Assembly: GCF_023228785.1 (NCBI RefSeq)
Contig: NZ_JALOAN010000029.1
Location: forward strand, 1-29,266
Length of the DNA: 29,266 bases
Source: Sulfurimonas sp.
Lineage (GTDB): Bacteria; Campylobacterota; Campylobacteria; Campylobacterales; Sulfurimonadaceae
Direction of reading: 5' to 3'
The notes under the pieces were generated by a model. It was given only the letters and a program-made list of their open reading frames with translations. It made no database searches and was not told the origin of the DNA. Position 1 is the stretch's first letter. Every line of letters starts with the position of its first letter. Of the stretch, positions 1 through 8,082 are shown in pieces. A program made the position numbers and the translations under genes.

Positions 1-1
1 A

Positions 2-289
2 GGTGAGTGTTTAGCTACTATTGGTTCAGTTGGTAACGAAGAGTTTGGTAATATCGTTATAGCAAAAGCTGGTCGTCAAAGACATTTAGGAATTCGTCCT
101 CAAACTCGTGGTTCTGCTATGAACCCAATTGATCACCCACATGGTGGTGGTGAAGGTAAAACGAACTCAGGTCGTCATCCAGTTACTCCATGGGGTAAAC
201 CAACGAAGGGTGCTAAAACTCGTCGTAAGAAAGCTAGTGATAATCTTATTATTACTCGCCGTAAACCAAATGCAAGAAGGGTAGGTTAA
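2..289 (+). CDS. rplB: 50S ribosomal protein L2, C-terminal part
   Basis: This is the 3' end of the L2 gene; its start lies before the window. The visible 95 residues carry the L2 C-terminal signature: RGSAMNPIDHPHGGGEGK, then a basic tail ending in RRKPNARRVG. L2 is a core 23S rRNA-binding protein needed for subunit joining and peptidyl-transferase activity, and the histidine in HPHGGGEG is the conserved functional one in the family. The stop is two bases before the rpsS start, as expected inside the S10 operon. The product call is certain; only the length is unknown. Confidence 0.98.
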   Translation, partial: GECLATIGSVGNEEFGNIVIAKAGRQRHLGIRPQTRGSAMNPIDHPHGGGEGKTNSGRHPVTPWGKPTKGAKTRRKKASDNLIITRRKPNARRVG

Positions 290-291
290 CA

Positions 292-567
292 ATGGCTCGT
301 TCAGTAAAAAAAGGTCCATTTGTTGATGACCATTTAGTAAAAAAAGTCCAAGCAGCTAAAGCAGAGGGCAGTAAAAAACCTATTAAAACATGGTCAAGAA
401 GATCTATGGTTCTTCCTGAAATGGTTGGTTTTACTATAAATGTTCACAACGGAAGACAATTCATTCCTGTATATGTTACAGAGAATCACATTGGATATAA
501 ACTTGGTGAATTCGCACCAACTCGTACATTCAAGGGCCACAAGGGCTCTGTTCAGAAGAAGGGGTAA
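292..567 (+). CDS. rpsS: 30S ribosomal protein S19
   Basis: A protein of 91 residues, normal for S19. It starts MARSVKKGPFVDDHL and contains the conserved core KTWSRRSMVLPEMVG and HNGRQFIPV, followed by a G-H-K rich tail. S19 sits in the head of the small subunit with S13 and contacts 16S rRNA. The order rplB-rpsS-rplV-rpsC is the standard S10-operon order, and rplV begins two bases after the stop, so the genes are co-transcribed. Confidence 0.99.
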   Translation: MARSVKKGPFVDDHLVKKVQAAKAEGSKKPIKTWSRRSMVLPEMVGFTINVHNGRQFIPVYVTENHIGYKLGEFAPTRTFKGHKGSVQKKG

Positions 568-569
568 TC

Positions 570-887
570 ATGGCTAGAGCATTATTAAAATTTATCCGTG
601 TTTCACCAATCAAATCTCGTCTTATAGCGAGAGAAATTCAAGGTATGAATGCAGAACTTGCGTTAGCATCTTTAGAATTCACTCCAAATAAGGCAGCTAA
701 AATCATCGCTAAAGTTGTTGCATCTGCAGTTGCAAACAGTGGTAATGAAGCAGAGGATTGTACTATTACATCATGTCGTATTGATAATGGTCCAGTTCTA
801 AAAAGATTTAGACCGCGTGCGCGTGGTATGGCATCTGGGATCAGAAAGCCAACTGCACATATCTTAGTAGAAGTAGAGGGTAAATAA
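570..887 (+). CDS. rplV: 50S ribosomal protein L22
   Basis: A protein of 105 residues, close to the usual L22 length. Family hallmarks are FIRVSPIKSRLIAREIQG near the N-terminus and the long beta-hairpin region, VLKRFRPRARGMASGIRKPT, whose tip lines the polypeptide exit tunnel and is a known macrolide-resistance site. No change in the hairpin is obvious by eye. It lies between rpsS and rpsC with gaps of one or two bases. Confidence 0.99.
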   Translation: MARALLKFIRVSPIKSRLIAREIQGMNAELALASLEFTPNKAAKIIAKVVASAVANSGNEAEDCTITSCRIDNGPVLKRFRPRARGMASGIRKPTAHILVEVEGK

Positions 888-888
888 T

Positions 889-1596
889 ATGGGTCAAAAA
901 GTTAATCCTATTGGTTTACGTCTTGGAATCAACCGTAACTGGGAGAGCAGATGGTTTCCTAACTTTAAAACTGCTCCAGCAGCTTTAGGTGAAGATCACA
1001 AGATTCGTACATTTTTAAAGAAAGAACTTTACTATGCAGGTGTTGCTAACATCATTATAGAAAGAACTATAAAGAGACTTCGTGTAACTATCGTTGCAGC
1101 TCGCCCTGGTATCATTATTGGTAAAAAAGGTGCGGATATTGAGAAGCTTAAAACATCTCTAGAAAAACTGATTGCAAAACCAGTTTCAGTAAACATAAAA
1201 GAAGAGAAAAAAGCTCAGGTTTCATCTCAACTAGTTGCTGAGAATGTTGCTACTCAATTAGAGCGTCGTGTTGCATTTAGAAGAGCTATGAAAAAAGTTA
1301 TGCAAACTGCACAACGTTCAGGTGCTAAAGGTATTAAAGTTTCTGTTAGCGGTCGTTTAGGTGGAGCTGAAATGGCTCGTACTGAGTGGTACTTAGAGGG
1401 ACGTGTTCCTCTTCATACACTTCGTGCTAAGATAGACTATGGTTTCGCTGAAGCTCATACACAATACGGTTGTATAGGTGTTAAAGTGTGGATATTCAAA
1501 GGTGAGGTACTTACTAAAGGTATCCCAGCTGAAGCTAAAGAAGAAAAGCAAGAGCGTCCAAGAAAACGCGCTCCAAGAAAAGAAAAGGCTGAATAA
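889..1596 (+). CDS. rpsC: 30S ribosomal protein S3
   Basis: A protein of 235 residues beginning MGQKVNPIGLRLGINRNWES, the S3 start. It has a KH type 2 domain with the GxxG loop in GIIIGKKGADIEKLK (about residues 66-80) and the C-terminal S3 domain with SGRLGGAEMARTEWY. The last 25 residues or so are a low-complexity Lys/Arg/Glu tail. S3 lies at the mRNA entry of the small subunit and contributes to helicase activity. It is the second-last S10-type gene before rplP-rpmC-rpsQ. Confidence 0.99.
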   Translation: MGQKVNPIGLRLGINRNWESRWFPNFKTAPAALGEDHKIRTFLKKELYYAGVANIIIERTIKRLRVTIVAARPGIIIGKKGADIEKLKTSLEKLIAKPVSVNIKEEKKAQVSSQLVAENVATQLERRVAFRRAMKKVMQTAQRSGAKGIKVSVSGRLGGAEMARTEWYLEGRVPLHTLRAKIDYGFAEAHTQYGCIGVKVWIFKGEVLTKGIPAEAKEEKQERPRKRAPRKEKAE

Positions 1597-1598
1597 TT

Positions 1599-2024
1599 AT
1601 GTTGATGCCAAAGAGAACAAAGTATCGTAAGGTAATGAAAGGTCGTAACCGTGGTTACGCTCGTTCGGGTTATACTCTAGCATTTGGTGATATCGCTTTT
1701 AAAGCGGTTGAAGCAGGTCGTATTAACTCTCGTCAGATTGAAGCAGCTCGTATTTCAGCTACTCGTCATATTAAAAGAAATGGTAAGATTTGGATCCGTG
1801 TGTTTCCTGCTAAACCACTAACTTCTAAACCTCTTGAGACTCGTATGGGTAAGGGTAAAGGTTCAGTTGATCAATGGGTTATGAATATTAAACCAGGTCG
1901 TATTATATTTGAAATGGCTGGTGTTCCACATGATATAGCGCGTGAAGCGTTAGCTCTTGCAATGCACAAGTTGCCATTTAAGACTAAAATAATTACTGCG
2001 GAGTTGAGCAATGAAATATATTGA
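1599..2024 (+). CDS. rplP: 50S ribosomal protein L16
   Basis: A protein of 141 residues. The start MLMPKRTKYRK aligns residue for residue with the usual ML-PKRTK beginning of L16, so the first ATG is preferred over the second, two codons on. The conserved stretch KGRNRGYARSGYTLAFGD and the basic core RISATRHIKRNGKIWIRVFP are present. L16 organises the A-site region of the large subunit. The last 14 bases overlap the start of rpmC, which implies translational coupling. Confidence 0.99.
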   Translation: MLMPKRTKYRKVMKGRNRGYARSGYTLAFGDIAFKAVEAGRINSRQIEAARISATRHIKRNGKIWIRVFPAKPLTSKPLETRMGKGKGSVDQWVMNIKPGRIIFEMAGVPHDIAREALALAMHKLPFKTKIITAELSNEIY

Positions 2025-2199
2025 TTTAGCAGATAAAAACGTAGCAGAACTTAAGGTTATGCTAAAAGAGAAAAAAACTGAATTGTTTACTCTAAAAATA
2101 AAACAAAAGATGATGCAATTAAATAATACTAGCGAACTTCGTGTTGCTAAGAAAAATATTGCTAAAATCAACACTGCTATTAATGCAGTGGCAAACTAG
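2011..2199 (+). CDS. rpmC: 50S ribosomal protein L29
   Basis: A 62-residue, two-helix protein of L29 type (MKYIDLADKNVAELKVMLKE, then FTLKIKQKMMQLNNTSELR). L29 sits beside L23 at the exit tunnel, near the trigger factor and SRP docking site. The start overlaps the end of rplP by 14 bases. The position between rplP and rpsQ is the canonical one. Confidence 0.97.
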   Translation: MKYIDLADKNVAELKVMLKEKKTELFTLKIKQKMMQLNNTSELRVAKKNIAKINTAINAVAN

Positions 2200-2209
2200 G
2201 GGCCAGAGT

Positions 2210-2458
2210 ATGACACATAAGCGTGAAATTCAAGGTAAAGTAGTTACTATTGCAGGCGAAAAAACGGTTTCTATCGTTGTAGAACGCCGTGTAATGCATC
2301 CTCGTTACCACAAAGTTGTAAGACGTTTCAAAAAGTACTTAGTACATGATGAGCGCAATGAAGTAAAAGTAGGTGATGAGATTACAGCAGTAGAGTGTCG
2401 TCCACTTTCAAAAACTAAATCTTTTAGACTTAAATCGGTTATAAAAGGAGCAGAGTAA
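2210..2458 (+). CDS. rpsQ: 30S ribosomal protein S17
   Basis: An 82-residue OB-fold protein: MTHKREIQGKVVTIAGEKTV, then VVERRVMHPRYHKVVRR and DEITAVECRPLSKTKSFRL. The open frame runs 23 codons further upstream, but that extension overlaps rpmC and has no S17 likeness. The ATG at 2210 has a G-rich ribosome-binding site (GGGGCCAGAG) just upstream and gives the family's N-terminus. S17 binds 16S rRNA early in assembly. Its TAA shares a base with the rplN ATG. Confidence 0.98.
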   Translation: MTHKREIQGKVVTIAGEKTVSIVVERRVMHPRYHKVVRRFKKYLVHDERNEVKVGDEITAVECRPLSKTKSFRLKSVIKGAE

Positions 2459-2826
2459 TGATTCAAGGTTTTACTCGTCTGAATGTAGCTGACAATACAG
2501 GTGCTAAAGAGATTATGTGTATTAAGGTACTTGGTGGTTCAAAGCGTCGTTACGCAACAATAGGTGATGTAATAGTTGCTTCTGTTAAAAAAGCGACTCC
2601 AACTGCTAAAGTTAAAAAAGGTAAAGTTGTAAAAGCTGTTATCGTTAGAACTGCGAAAGAGGTTCACCGTGAAAATGGTTCTCTTATCCGTTTTGATGAT
2701 AATGCAGCTGTTATACTTGATGACAAGAGAGAGCCAATAGGTACTCGTATCTTCGGACCTGTTGGTCGTGAAGTTCGTTATGCTGGATTTATGAAAATAG
2801 TATCTCTTGCACCGGAGGTTGTTTAA
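2458..2826 (+). CDS. rplN: 50S ribosomal protein L14
   Basis: A protein of 122 residues, the usual length. Hallmarks are MIQGFTRLNVADNTGAKEIM at the N-terminus and ENGSLIRFDDNAAVILD with GTRIFGPVGREVR towards the end. L14 binds 23S rRNA near bridge B5/B8 and is the docking partner of the silencing factor RsfS. Start and stop both overlap neighbours by one base (TAATG), indicating coupled translation with rpsQ and rplX. It is the first gene of the classical spc block. Confidence 0.99.
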   Translation: MIQGFTRLNVADNTGAKEIMCIKVLGGSKRRYATIGDVIVASVKKATPTAKVKKGKVVKAVIVRTAKEVHRENGSLIRFDDNAAVILDDKREPIGTRIFGPVGREVRYAGFMKIVSLAPEVV

Positions 2827-3056
2827 TGGCAAAATTTAAATTTAAAAAAGGCGATACTGTAGAAATTATCGCTGGTGATGATCGCGGAACTAAAGCTAAA
2901 GTACTATCTGTTATGCCTAAGAAAAACAAGGTAATAGTAGAAGGTTGTAAAGTAGCTAAAAAAGCAATCAAACCAACTGAAGACAATACTAAAGGCGGAC
3001 ATATCAATAAAGAGATGCCTATAGATGTTTCAAATGTTCGTAAAGTGGAGGCATAA
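2826..3056 (+). CDS. rplX: 50S ribosomal protein L24
   Basis: A 76-residue, KOW-type protein. The KOW motif is seen as FKFKKGDTVEIIAGDDRGTK near the N-terminus, followed by GGHINKEMPIDVSNV, typical of L24. It is shorter than the E. coli protein (about 104 residues), as is common in this phylum. L24 is an early assembly initiator on the 5' domain of 23S rRNA. Coupled to rplN by a one-base overlap. Confidence 0.98.
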   Translation: MAKFKFKKGDTVEIIAGDDRGTKAKVLSVMPKKNKVIVEGCKVAKKAIKPTEDNTKGGHINKEMPIDVSNVRKVEA

Positions 3057-3058
3057 TA

Positions 3059-3604
3059 ATGGCTCGTTTAAAAGATAAATATTTAGCCCTAAGAGCTGAT
3101 CTACAAGCAGATCTAGGTGTTAAAAATCCTATGCAAACTCCTAAAGTAGAGAAAATAGTAATCTCTGTTGGTGCTGGTTTTGCAATGAAAGATAATAAAC
3201 TTATCCAAAATATTGAAGATACTATAACAATGATTGCTGGTCAAAAGGCAACTACAGTTATAGCTAAAAAATCAGTAGCTGGTTTTAAAGTTCGTGAAGG
3301 TATGCCAGTTGGTGTTCGTGTAACACTTCGTGGTGAAAGCATGTACAACTTTCTAGATCGCCTTGTATCTATCGCACTTCCTCGTGTAAAAGACTTCCGT
3401 GGTGTTCCTAGAAATGGTTTTGATGGCCGTGGTAACTATAACTTCGGACTTGATGAGCAACTTATCTTCCCAGAGATTAGCTATGATTCGATCATGCAAA
3501 TTCATGGTATGAATATCACAGTTGTAACAAGTGCTGATTCTGACAAGGCTGGTTTTGCTCTTTTAGAGAAAATGGGTATGCCTTTTACAAAAGGGAGTAA
3601 CTAA
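3059..3604 (+). CDS. rplE: 50S ribosomal protein L5
   Basis: A 181-residue L5 with MQTPKVEKIVISVGAGFA, KKSVAGFKVREGMPVG and GRGNYNFGLDEQLIFPEI. L5 delivers 5S rRNA to the central protuberance together with L18 (rplR here). In E. coli the S8 repressor site of the spc operon lies around the start of rplE; no comparable element was recognised at 3050-3070. The stop overlaps the rpsN start by one base. Confidence 0.99.
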   Translation: MARLKDKYLALRADLQADLGVKNPMQTPKVEKIVISVGAGFAMKDNKLIQNIEDTITMIAGQKATTVIAKKSVAGFKVREGMPVGVRVTLRGESMYNFLDRLVSIALPRVKDFRGVPRNGFDGRGNYNFGLDEQLIFPEISYDSIMQIHGMNITVVTSADSDKAGFALLEKMGMPFTKGSN

Positions 3605-3789
3605 TGGCTAAAAAGTCAATGATAGCTAAAGCAAAAAGAGAGCCTAAGTTCAAAGTACGTGGATATACAAGATGTCAAATCTGTGGGCGTCCACACTCTG
3701 TACTTCGTGACTTTGGGATCTGCCGTATCTGTTTTAGAAAAATGGCAAATGAGGGATTAATCCCAGGTGTTAGAAAGTCTTCTTGGTAG
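3604..3789 (+). CDS. rpsN: 30S ribosomal protein S14, zinc-binding (type Z) form
   Basis: A 61-residue S14, the short zinc form. The four ligands are C24 and C27 (CQIC) and C40 and C43 (CRIC), spaced C-x2-C-x12-C-x2-C. The C-terminus LIPGVRKSSW is the family signature. S14 is a late-assembling protein in the head of the 30S subunit. A zinc-free paralogue might be encoded elsewhere; none is in this window. It is followed by an unusually long gap before rpsH. Confidence 0.99.
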   Translation: MAKKSMIAKAKREPKFKVRGYTRCQICGRPHSVLRDFGICRICFRKMANEGLIPGVRKSSW

Positions 3790-3866
3790 GCTCTGCCTTC
3801 CAAAAGGAAACTTCTATTCATTCGCAGTTGAATTTTTTTCGACTCGCAAAAAATAAGGAATAATAA
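3790..3866 (+). promoter_or_regulatory. 77-base gap with small hairpins inside the spc operon
   Basis: Everywhere else in this operon genes overlap or are separated by at most about 23 bases; here 77 bases are non-coding. Three short inverted repeats are visible: AGGC(3788-3791)/GCCT(3795-3798), TTCC(3798-3801)/GGAA(3806-3809), and CGCAGTTGAA(3823-3832) with TTCGACTCGC(3838-3847), nine pairs with one bulge and one G-U around a T-rich loop. The rpsH ribosome-binding site AAGGAA (3855-3860) follows. The third hairpin is not followed by a T-run, so it is not a standard terminator. A regulatory or processing role is inference only. Confidence 0.4.
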
Positions 3867-4265
3867 ATGGCAATAAATGACTTAGTGTCAGACGCGTTAA
3901 CTCGTGTTCGTAATGCAGGTATGAGAAGATTACCAGTTACTACTTTAGTACACTCTAAGAGTGTTGAAGCATTAGCAAATATCTTAGTTGAAAAAGGCTA
4001 TATCGAGAGTTGTAATGTTCTTGAAGATGGCGTTAAAAAAACAATCAAAGTTGTACTAAAGTACAATGATGAAGGTAAAACTGTAATCAATGAACTTCAA
4101 AGAGTATCTAAGCCTGGTAGACGTGTTTACAAAGGTAAAGAAGGTATTAAGAGATTTAAAAATGGTTACGGAACTATTATAGTAAGTACATCACACGGCG
4201 TTCTATCAAATGACAAAGCTTATGAGCTTGGTATTGGTGGCGAAGTTATGTGTACAGTTTGGTAA
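3867..4265 (+). CDS. rpsH: 30S ribosomal protein S8
   Basis: A 132-residue S8: MAINDLVSDALTRVRNAGMR, RVSKPGRRVYKGKEGI and the C-terminal STSHGVLSNDKAYELGIGGE all match the family. S8 is a primary 16S rRNA binder (central domain) and in E. coli is the autogenous repressor of the spc operon. The 77-base hairpin-bearing spacer directly upstream makes it the first gene of a possible sub-block. The AAGGAA site lies six bases before the ATG. Confidence 0.99.
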   Translation: MAINDLVSDALTRVRNAGMRRLPVTTLVHSKSVEALANILVEKGYIESCNVLEDGVKKTIKVVLKYNDEGKTVINELQRVSKPGRRVYKGKEGIKRFKNGYGTIIVSTSHGVLSNDKAYELGIGGEVMCTVW

Positions 4266-4274
4266 GGGGATAAC

Positions 4275-4811
4275 ATGTCAAGAATTGGTAAATTACCTGT
4301 AAATTTTGCTAGCGATATTAAAGTTAGTACAAATGGCGATGTTATAACTTTTGCTAAAGGCAAAAATAGTGTAGATTTAGATACTAAAGGAAATGTTGAT
4401 TTTTCACTTGAAAACAGTACACTTTCTTTTACTTCAAAGTCAGATGAAAAAGCTCATAGAGCATTTTGGGGAACATATAGAGCTTTAGCTCAAAATATCG
4501 TTGTTGGTTTAACTGATGGTTACACTAAAGAACTTGAAATTAATGGTGTTGGTTACCGTGCTGCTGTAAATGGTAGAGTGCTAAACCTTCAACTAGGATT
4601 TTCACATGATATTAATTTTGATCTTCCAGAAGGCATTGAAGCTAGTGTTGAGAAAAATCTAATAACTCTTAAAAGCCATGACAAGCAAGCTCTTGGTCAA
4701 GCTGCGGCAGTGATTAGAGCATTTAGACCACCAGAGCCTTACAAAGGTAAAGGTGTTAAGTACAAAGATGAGCATATCGTGCGTAAAGCCGGTAAAACTG
4801 CTAAGAAATAA
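4275..4811 (+). CDS. rplF: 50S ribosomal protein L6
   Basis: A 178-residue L6 with its two repeated domains. The start MSRIGKLPV is canonical, and the C-terminal domain carries the signature PEPYKGKGVKYKDEHIVRKAGK. L6 binds helix 97 near the sarcin-ricin loop. Preceded by GGGG at 4266-4269 as ribosome-binding site. Confidence 0.99.
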   Translation: MSRIGKLPVNFASDIKVSTNGDVITFAKGKNSVDLDTKGNVDFSLENSTLSFTSKSDEKAHRAFWGTYRALAQNIVVGLTDGYTKELEINGVGYRAAVNGRVLNLQLGFSHDINFDLPEGIEASVEKNLITLKSHDKQALGQAAAVIRAFRPPEPYKGKGVKYKDEHIVRKAGKTAKK

Positions 4812-4824
4812 GGGAGGAGTATAG

Positions 4825-5181
4825 ATGAATGCTAAAGTATTAAAAAGCAAAATTGCTAATCGTATAAAACGAAAGCGTCGTATTCGTGCGAAAATATCTG
4901 GTTGTGCTACACTTCCTCGTGTTTCTGTGTTTCGTTCAAATCGTTATCTGAGTGTACAGGCTATCGATGATGTTAGTGCTACAACAATTTGTGCATTAAA
5001 TTCAAAAGAGAGTGGTCACAAGTCAAACAAAGAGGGTGCTACGGCTCTAGGTGAGGCGTTTGCTGCTAAACTTAAAACTGCTAAGATCTCTGAGATTGTT
5101 TTTGATCGTAATGGTTACCAATATCACGGTGTAATAGCTGCATTTGGTGAAGCACTTCGTGCAAACGAAATTAAGTTTTAG
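4825..5181 (+). CDS. rplR: 50S ribosomal protein L18
   Basis: A 118-residue L18: basic N-terminus RIKRKRRIRAKISG, then LPRVSVFRSNRYLSVQAID and the C-terminal FDRNGYQYHGVIAAFGEALR. L18 binds 5S rRNA together with L5. A strong purine site AGGGAGGAG (4810-4818) precedes the ATG. Confidence 0.99.
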   Translation: MNAKVLKSKIANRIKRKRRIRAKISGCATLPRVSVFRSNRYLSVQAIDDVSATTICALNSKESGHKSNKEGATALGEAFAAKLKTAKISEIVFDRNGYQYHGVIAAFGEALRANEIKF

Positions 5182-5186
5182 GGGCT

Positions 5187-5630
5187 ATGATGGAAATCAA
5201 TAGAGAAGAATTTGAAGAAGCGATCGTAAATATTGGTCGTGTTACTAAAGTTGTTAAGGGTGGTAGAAGATTTCGTTTTACTGCACTTATTGTAGTTGGT
5301 AACAAAAATGGTACAGTTGGCTATGGTTCTGGTAAAGCAAAAGAGGTTCCTGATGCTATACGTAAAGCTGTTGATAACGCTTTTAAAAACCTAACTACAG
5401 TAAGTATTAAAGGTACAACAATAGCACATGATATTGAGCATAAGTACAATGCAAGTCGTGTTCTTTTGAAGCCAGCATCTGAAGGTACAGGTGTTATCGC
5501 AGGTGGAGCAGTTCGTCCTGTTCTTGAACTTGCAGGTTTTCAAGACATGCTTACAAAGTCAATTGGCTCAAACAATCCAAACACAGTGGTTCGTGCTACA
5601 GTTGAAGCACTAACTCGTATTAAAGGATAG
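5187..5630 (+). CDS. rpsE: 30S ribosomal protein S5
   Basis: A 147-residue S5. The double-stranded-RNA-binding N-terminal domain has VTKVVKGGRRFRFTALIVVG and GTVGYGSGKAKEVP; the C-terminal half has PASEGTGVIAGGAVRPVLEL. S5 helps maintain decoding accuracy and mRNA unwinding. Two consecutive ATG codons open the gene; either may be used. At 147 residues it is on the short side, lacking much of the N-terminal extension of the E. coli protein. Confidence 0.99.
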   Translation: MMEINREEFEEAIVNIGRVTKVVKGGRRFRFTALIVVGNKNGTVGYGSGKAKEVPDAIRKAVDNAFKNLTTVSIKGTTIAHDIEHKYNASRVLLKPASEGTGVIAGGAVRPVLELAGFQDMLTKSIGSNNPNTVVRATVEALTRIKG

Positions 5631-5633
5631 ATA

Positions 5634-6032
5634 ATGGGTATTGAAAATTTAACGCCAGCAGAAGGTTCTACAAAGAATCGTAAAAGAGTTGGTCGTGGAC
5701 AAGCTTCAGGAACTGGAAAAACTTCAGCTCGTGGACAAAAAGGTCAAAAATCTCGTTCAGGTAACAAAAGAAAGAGAAACTTTGAGGGTGGTCAAATGCA
5801 ACTTGCAAAAAGACTTCCTAAGATTGGATTTCACTCAAATAATGTAAAACCTTATGTTATAAATGTAGAGAAAATCAAAGCAGTTGCAGAATTAGCTGAA
5901 ATTACTATGGAGACTATCCGTGGTGTTCACAAAATTGCCGCAAGTGTTAGCAAAGTTAAACTAGTTGGTGCGAATGCTAAAGATTTAGCATCAAAAATCA
6001 AAGACGACAGTGTTACTACTACAGGTAAATAG
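5634..6032 (+). CDS. rplO: 50S ribosomal protein L15
   Basis: A 132-residue L15. The N-terminal half is the expected Gly/Arg/Lys-rich extension (KNRKRVGRGQASGTGKTSAR, then GQKSRSGNKRKRNFEGGQ) that threads into 23S rRNA. The globular C-terminal half ends in GANAKDLASKI. rplO and secY are separated by two bases, as in most bacteria. Confidence 0.98.
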   Translation: MGIENLTPAEGSTKNRKRVGRGQASGTGKTSARGQKGQKSRSGNKRKRNFEGGQMQLAKRLPKIGFHSNNVKPYVINVEKIKAVAELAEITMETIRGVHKIAASVSKVKLVGANAKDLASKIKDDSVTTTGK

Positions 6033-6034
6033 TC

Positions 6035-7297
6035 GTGAATAAAAATCTAGTAAATAAGATACTTATTACTATCGGGTTTTTATTTATCTATCGCCTACTG
6101 GCTTATGTGCCAGTTCCAGGCGTTGATACTGCTGTTATTGCTTCATTTTTCGATTCACATCAAGCGGATGCACTAGGACTTTTTAATATGTTTAGTGGAA
6201 ATGCTGTAGAGAGAATGTCTATTATCGCTCTTGGAATCATGCCTTACATCACCGCTTCAATCATTATGGAACTTTTAGCTGCTACTTTTGCTCCACTAGG
6301 ACAGATGAAAAAAGAGAGAGATGGAATGGTTAAGTATATGCAAATCATTCGTTATGCGACTATTGCAATTACTATAATTCAAGCGATTGGTATTAGTGTT
6401 GGTCTTCAAAGTTTAACTGGTCCAAATGGAAACAGTGCAATTATTGCTGATCATAATACTTTTATAATTCTCTCTGCTGTATCGATGCTAGCTGGAACTA
6501 TGCTGCTTATGTGGATTGGTGAGCAAATAACTCAAAGTGGTATAGGTAATGGTATTTCACTTATTATCTTTGCAGGTATTGTCTCTGCAATTCCTAGTGC
6601 AATAGGTCAAACTATCACTATGGTAAACACTGGAGCAATGAGCTTTTTAACTGTTATTGCAATTTTGGCTCTTATAATGGCTACGGTCGCAATTATTATC
6701 TATGTAGAACTTGGTGAACGCCGAGTACCAGTTACATATGCTAAAAAAGTTATGATGCAAAATCAAAATAAAAGAGTTATGAACTACATTCCTATCAAAG
6801 TTAACTTAGCTGGTGTTATCCCAGTTATTTTTGCATCTGCGATATTGATGTTTCCTATGACAATCTTATCAAGTAGTACTAACCCTACAATTCAGGGCAT
6901 TGCTGACTTGTTAAATCCAAATAGTTACTTTTTTAACTTTTTAACATTTCTTTTTGTAGTCTTTTTTGCATTTTTCTATGCATCGATTACATTTAGTGCA
7001 AAAGATATTTCAGATAACCTAAAGAGACAGGGTGGATTTATTCCTGGTATCAGAACAGGTGAAGCTACAAGAGAGTTTTTAAATGAGACTGCTAGTAGAT
7101 TAACTTTTACAGGCGCTCTTTATCTAGGACTTGTTGCAACGCTACCGTTTATGATTATAAAAGGAATGGGTGTTCCATTTTTCTTTGGTGGTACTGCAGT
7201 TCTTATCGTTGTTCAAGTTGCACTTGATACTATGAGAAAGATAGAGGCTCAAATTTACATGAGTAAGTATGAGACCTTAAGTGCTGTTGGTTTATAA
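6035..7297 (+). CDS. secY: Protein translocase channel subunit SecY
   Basis: A 420-residue integral membrane protein with about ten hydrophobic segments, the central pore of the Sec translocon. Family marks include YVPVPGVD in the first periplasmic region, GNGISLIIFAGIV in the middle, and the cytoplasmic loop RRVPVTYAKKV. The start is GTG, two bases after the rplO stop, giving the N-terminus MNKNLVNKILITIGFLFIYR; no ATG is available nearby. Followed by map after three bases. The weak start codon may limit SecY relative to ribosomal proteins (inference). Confidence 0.99.
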   Translation: MNKNLVNKILITIGFLFIYRLLAYVPVPGVDTAVIASFFDSHQADALGLFNMFSGNAVERMSIIALGIMPYITASIIMELLAATFAPLGQMKKERDGMVKYMQIIRYATIAITIIQAIGISVGLQSLTGPNGNSAIIADHNTFIILSAVSMLAGTMLLMWIGEQITQSGIGNGISLIIFAGIVSAIPSAIGQTITMVNTGAMSFLTVIAILALIMATVAIIIYVELGERRVPVTYAKKVMMQNQNKRVMNYIPIKVNLAGVIPVIFASAILMFPMTILSSSTNPTIQGIADLLNPNSYFFNFLTFLFVVFFAFFYASITFSAKDISDNLKRQGGFIPGIRTGEATREFLNETASRLTFTGALYLGLVATLPFMIIKGMGVPFFFGGTAVLIVVQVALDTMRKIEAQIYMSKYETLSAVGL

Positions 7298-7300
7298 ATA

Positions 7301-8059
7301 ATGGCCATAGCGCTTAGAAAACCTGTTGAAATAGAGAAACTCCGCGCAGCCAACCAAATAGTTGGTGGTGCATTGGAGCTTCTTGCACAAAATACAAAGG
7401 CTGGGATGACCTTAAGGGAACTTGATGCAATGGCTGAGGATTATATCCGCTCCCATGATGCTAGACCATCTTTTAAAGGTCTCTATGGCTTCCCCAACGC
7501 TGTTTGTACTTCACTTAATCAAGTTATTATCCATGGTATCCCAACTGATTATAAGCTCCAAGAGGGAGATATTATCGGTTATGATATTGGAACTGAACTT
7601 AATGGTTGGTTTGGAGATGCTGCAATTACAGTTGGTGTTGGTGAGATAATAAAGAGAGATGAAGAGTTGATAGCTTGTGCAAAAGATGCACTCTACTATG
7701 CTATTGATGAGATAAAAGAGGGTTTAAGATTTAAAGAGCTCTCATTTAAGATAGAAAAATTTATACTCTCTCGTGGCTTTGTACCACTACATAGTTTTTG
7801 TGGTCATGGCATAGGAAAAAAGCCTCACGAGGAACCAGAAATCCCTAACTACCTAGATGGTAAAAACCCAAAATCAGGTCCAAAGATAAAAAACGGAATG
7901 GTTTTTTGTCTTGAACCCATGATTTGTCAAAAAGAGTCAGAACCGATTATTTTAGAAAATAAATGGGATGTTGTTAGTACCGATAATTTACGCGGTTCAC
8001 ACTATGAGCATACTGTTGCAGTTATCAACGGTAAGGCTGAGATATTATCTCTTGCTTAA
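7301..8059 (+). CDS. map: Methionine aminopeptidase, type I
   Basis: A 252-residue enzyme that removes the initiator methionine from nascent proteins. The five metal ligands of the family are visible: D95 and D106 (GYDIGTELNGWFGDAAITV), H169 (HSFCGHGIG), E205 (VFCLEPM) and E236 (HYEHTVAV); H78 (IIHGIP) is the conserved active-site histidine. There is no N-terminal zinc-finger extension, so it is type Ia. It lies between secY and infA, the usual site. Confidence 0.98.
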   Translation: MAIALRKPVEIEKLRAANQIVGGALELLAQNTKAGMTLRELDAMAEDYIRSHDARPSFKGLYGFPNAVCTSLNQVIIHGIPTDYKLQEGDIIGYDIGTELNGWFGDAAITVGVGEIIKRDEELIACAKDALYYAIDEIKEGLRFKELSFKIEKFILSRGFVPLHSFCGHGIGKKPHEEPEIPNYLDGKNPKSGPKIKNGMVFCLEPMICQKESEPIILENKWDVVSTDNLRGSHYEHTVAVINGKAEILSLA

Positions 8060-8082
8060 GAGTTAGAAAAAGGACTTATAAA

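Noticed and set aside
2141..2209. N-terminal extension of rpsQ
   Set aside because: It overlaps rpmC in another frame and has no S17 likeness; the ATG at 2210 has a good ribosome-binding site.
2539..3007. Minus-strand frames antisense to rplN and rplX
   Set aside because: Cys/Ser/Asn-rich translations with no family likeness, opposite highly conserved ribosomal protein genes.
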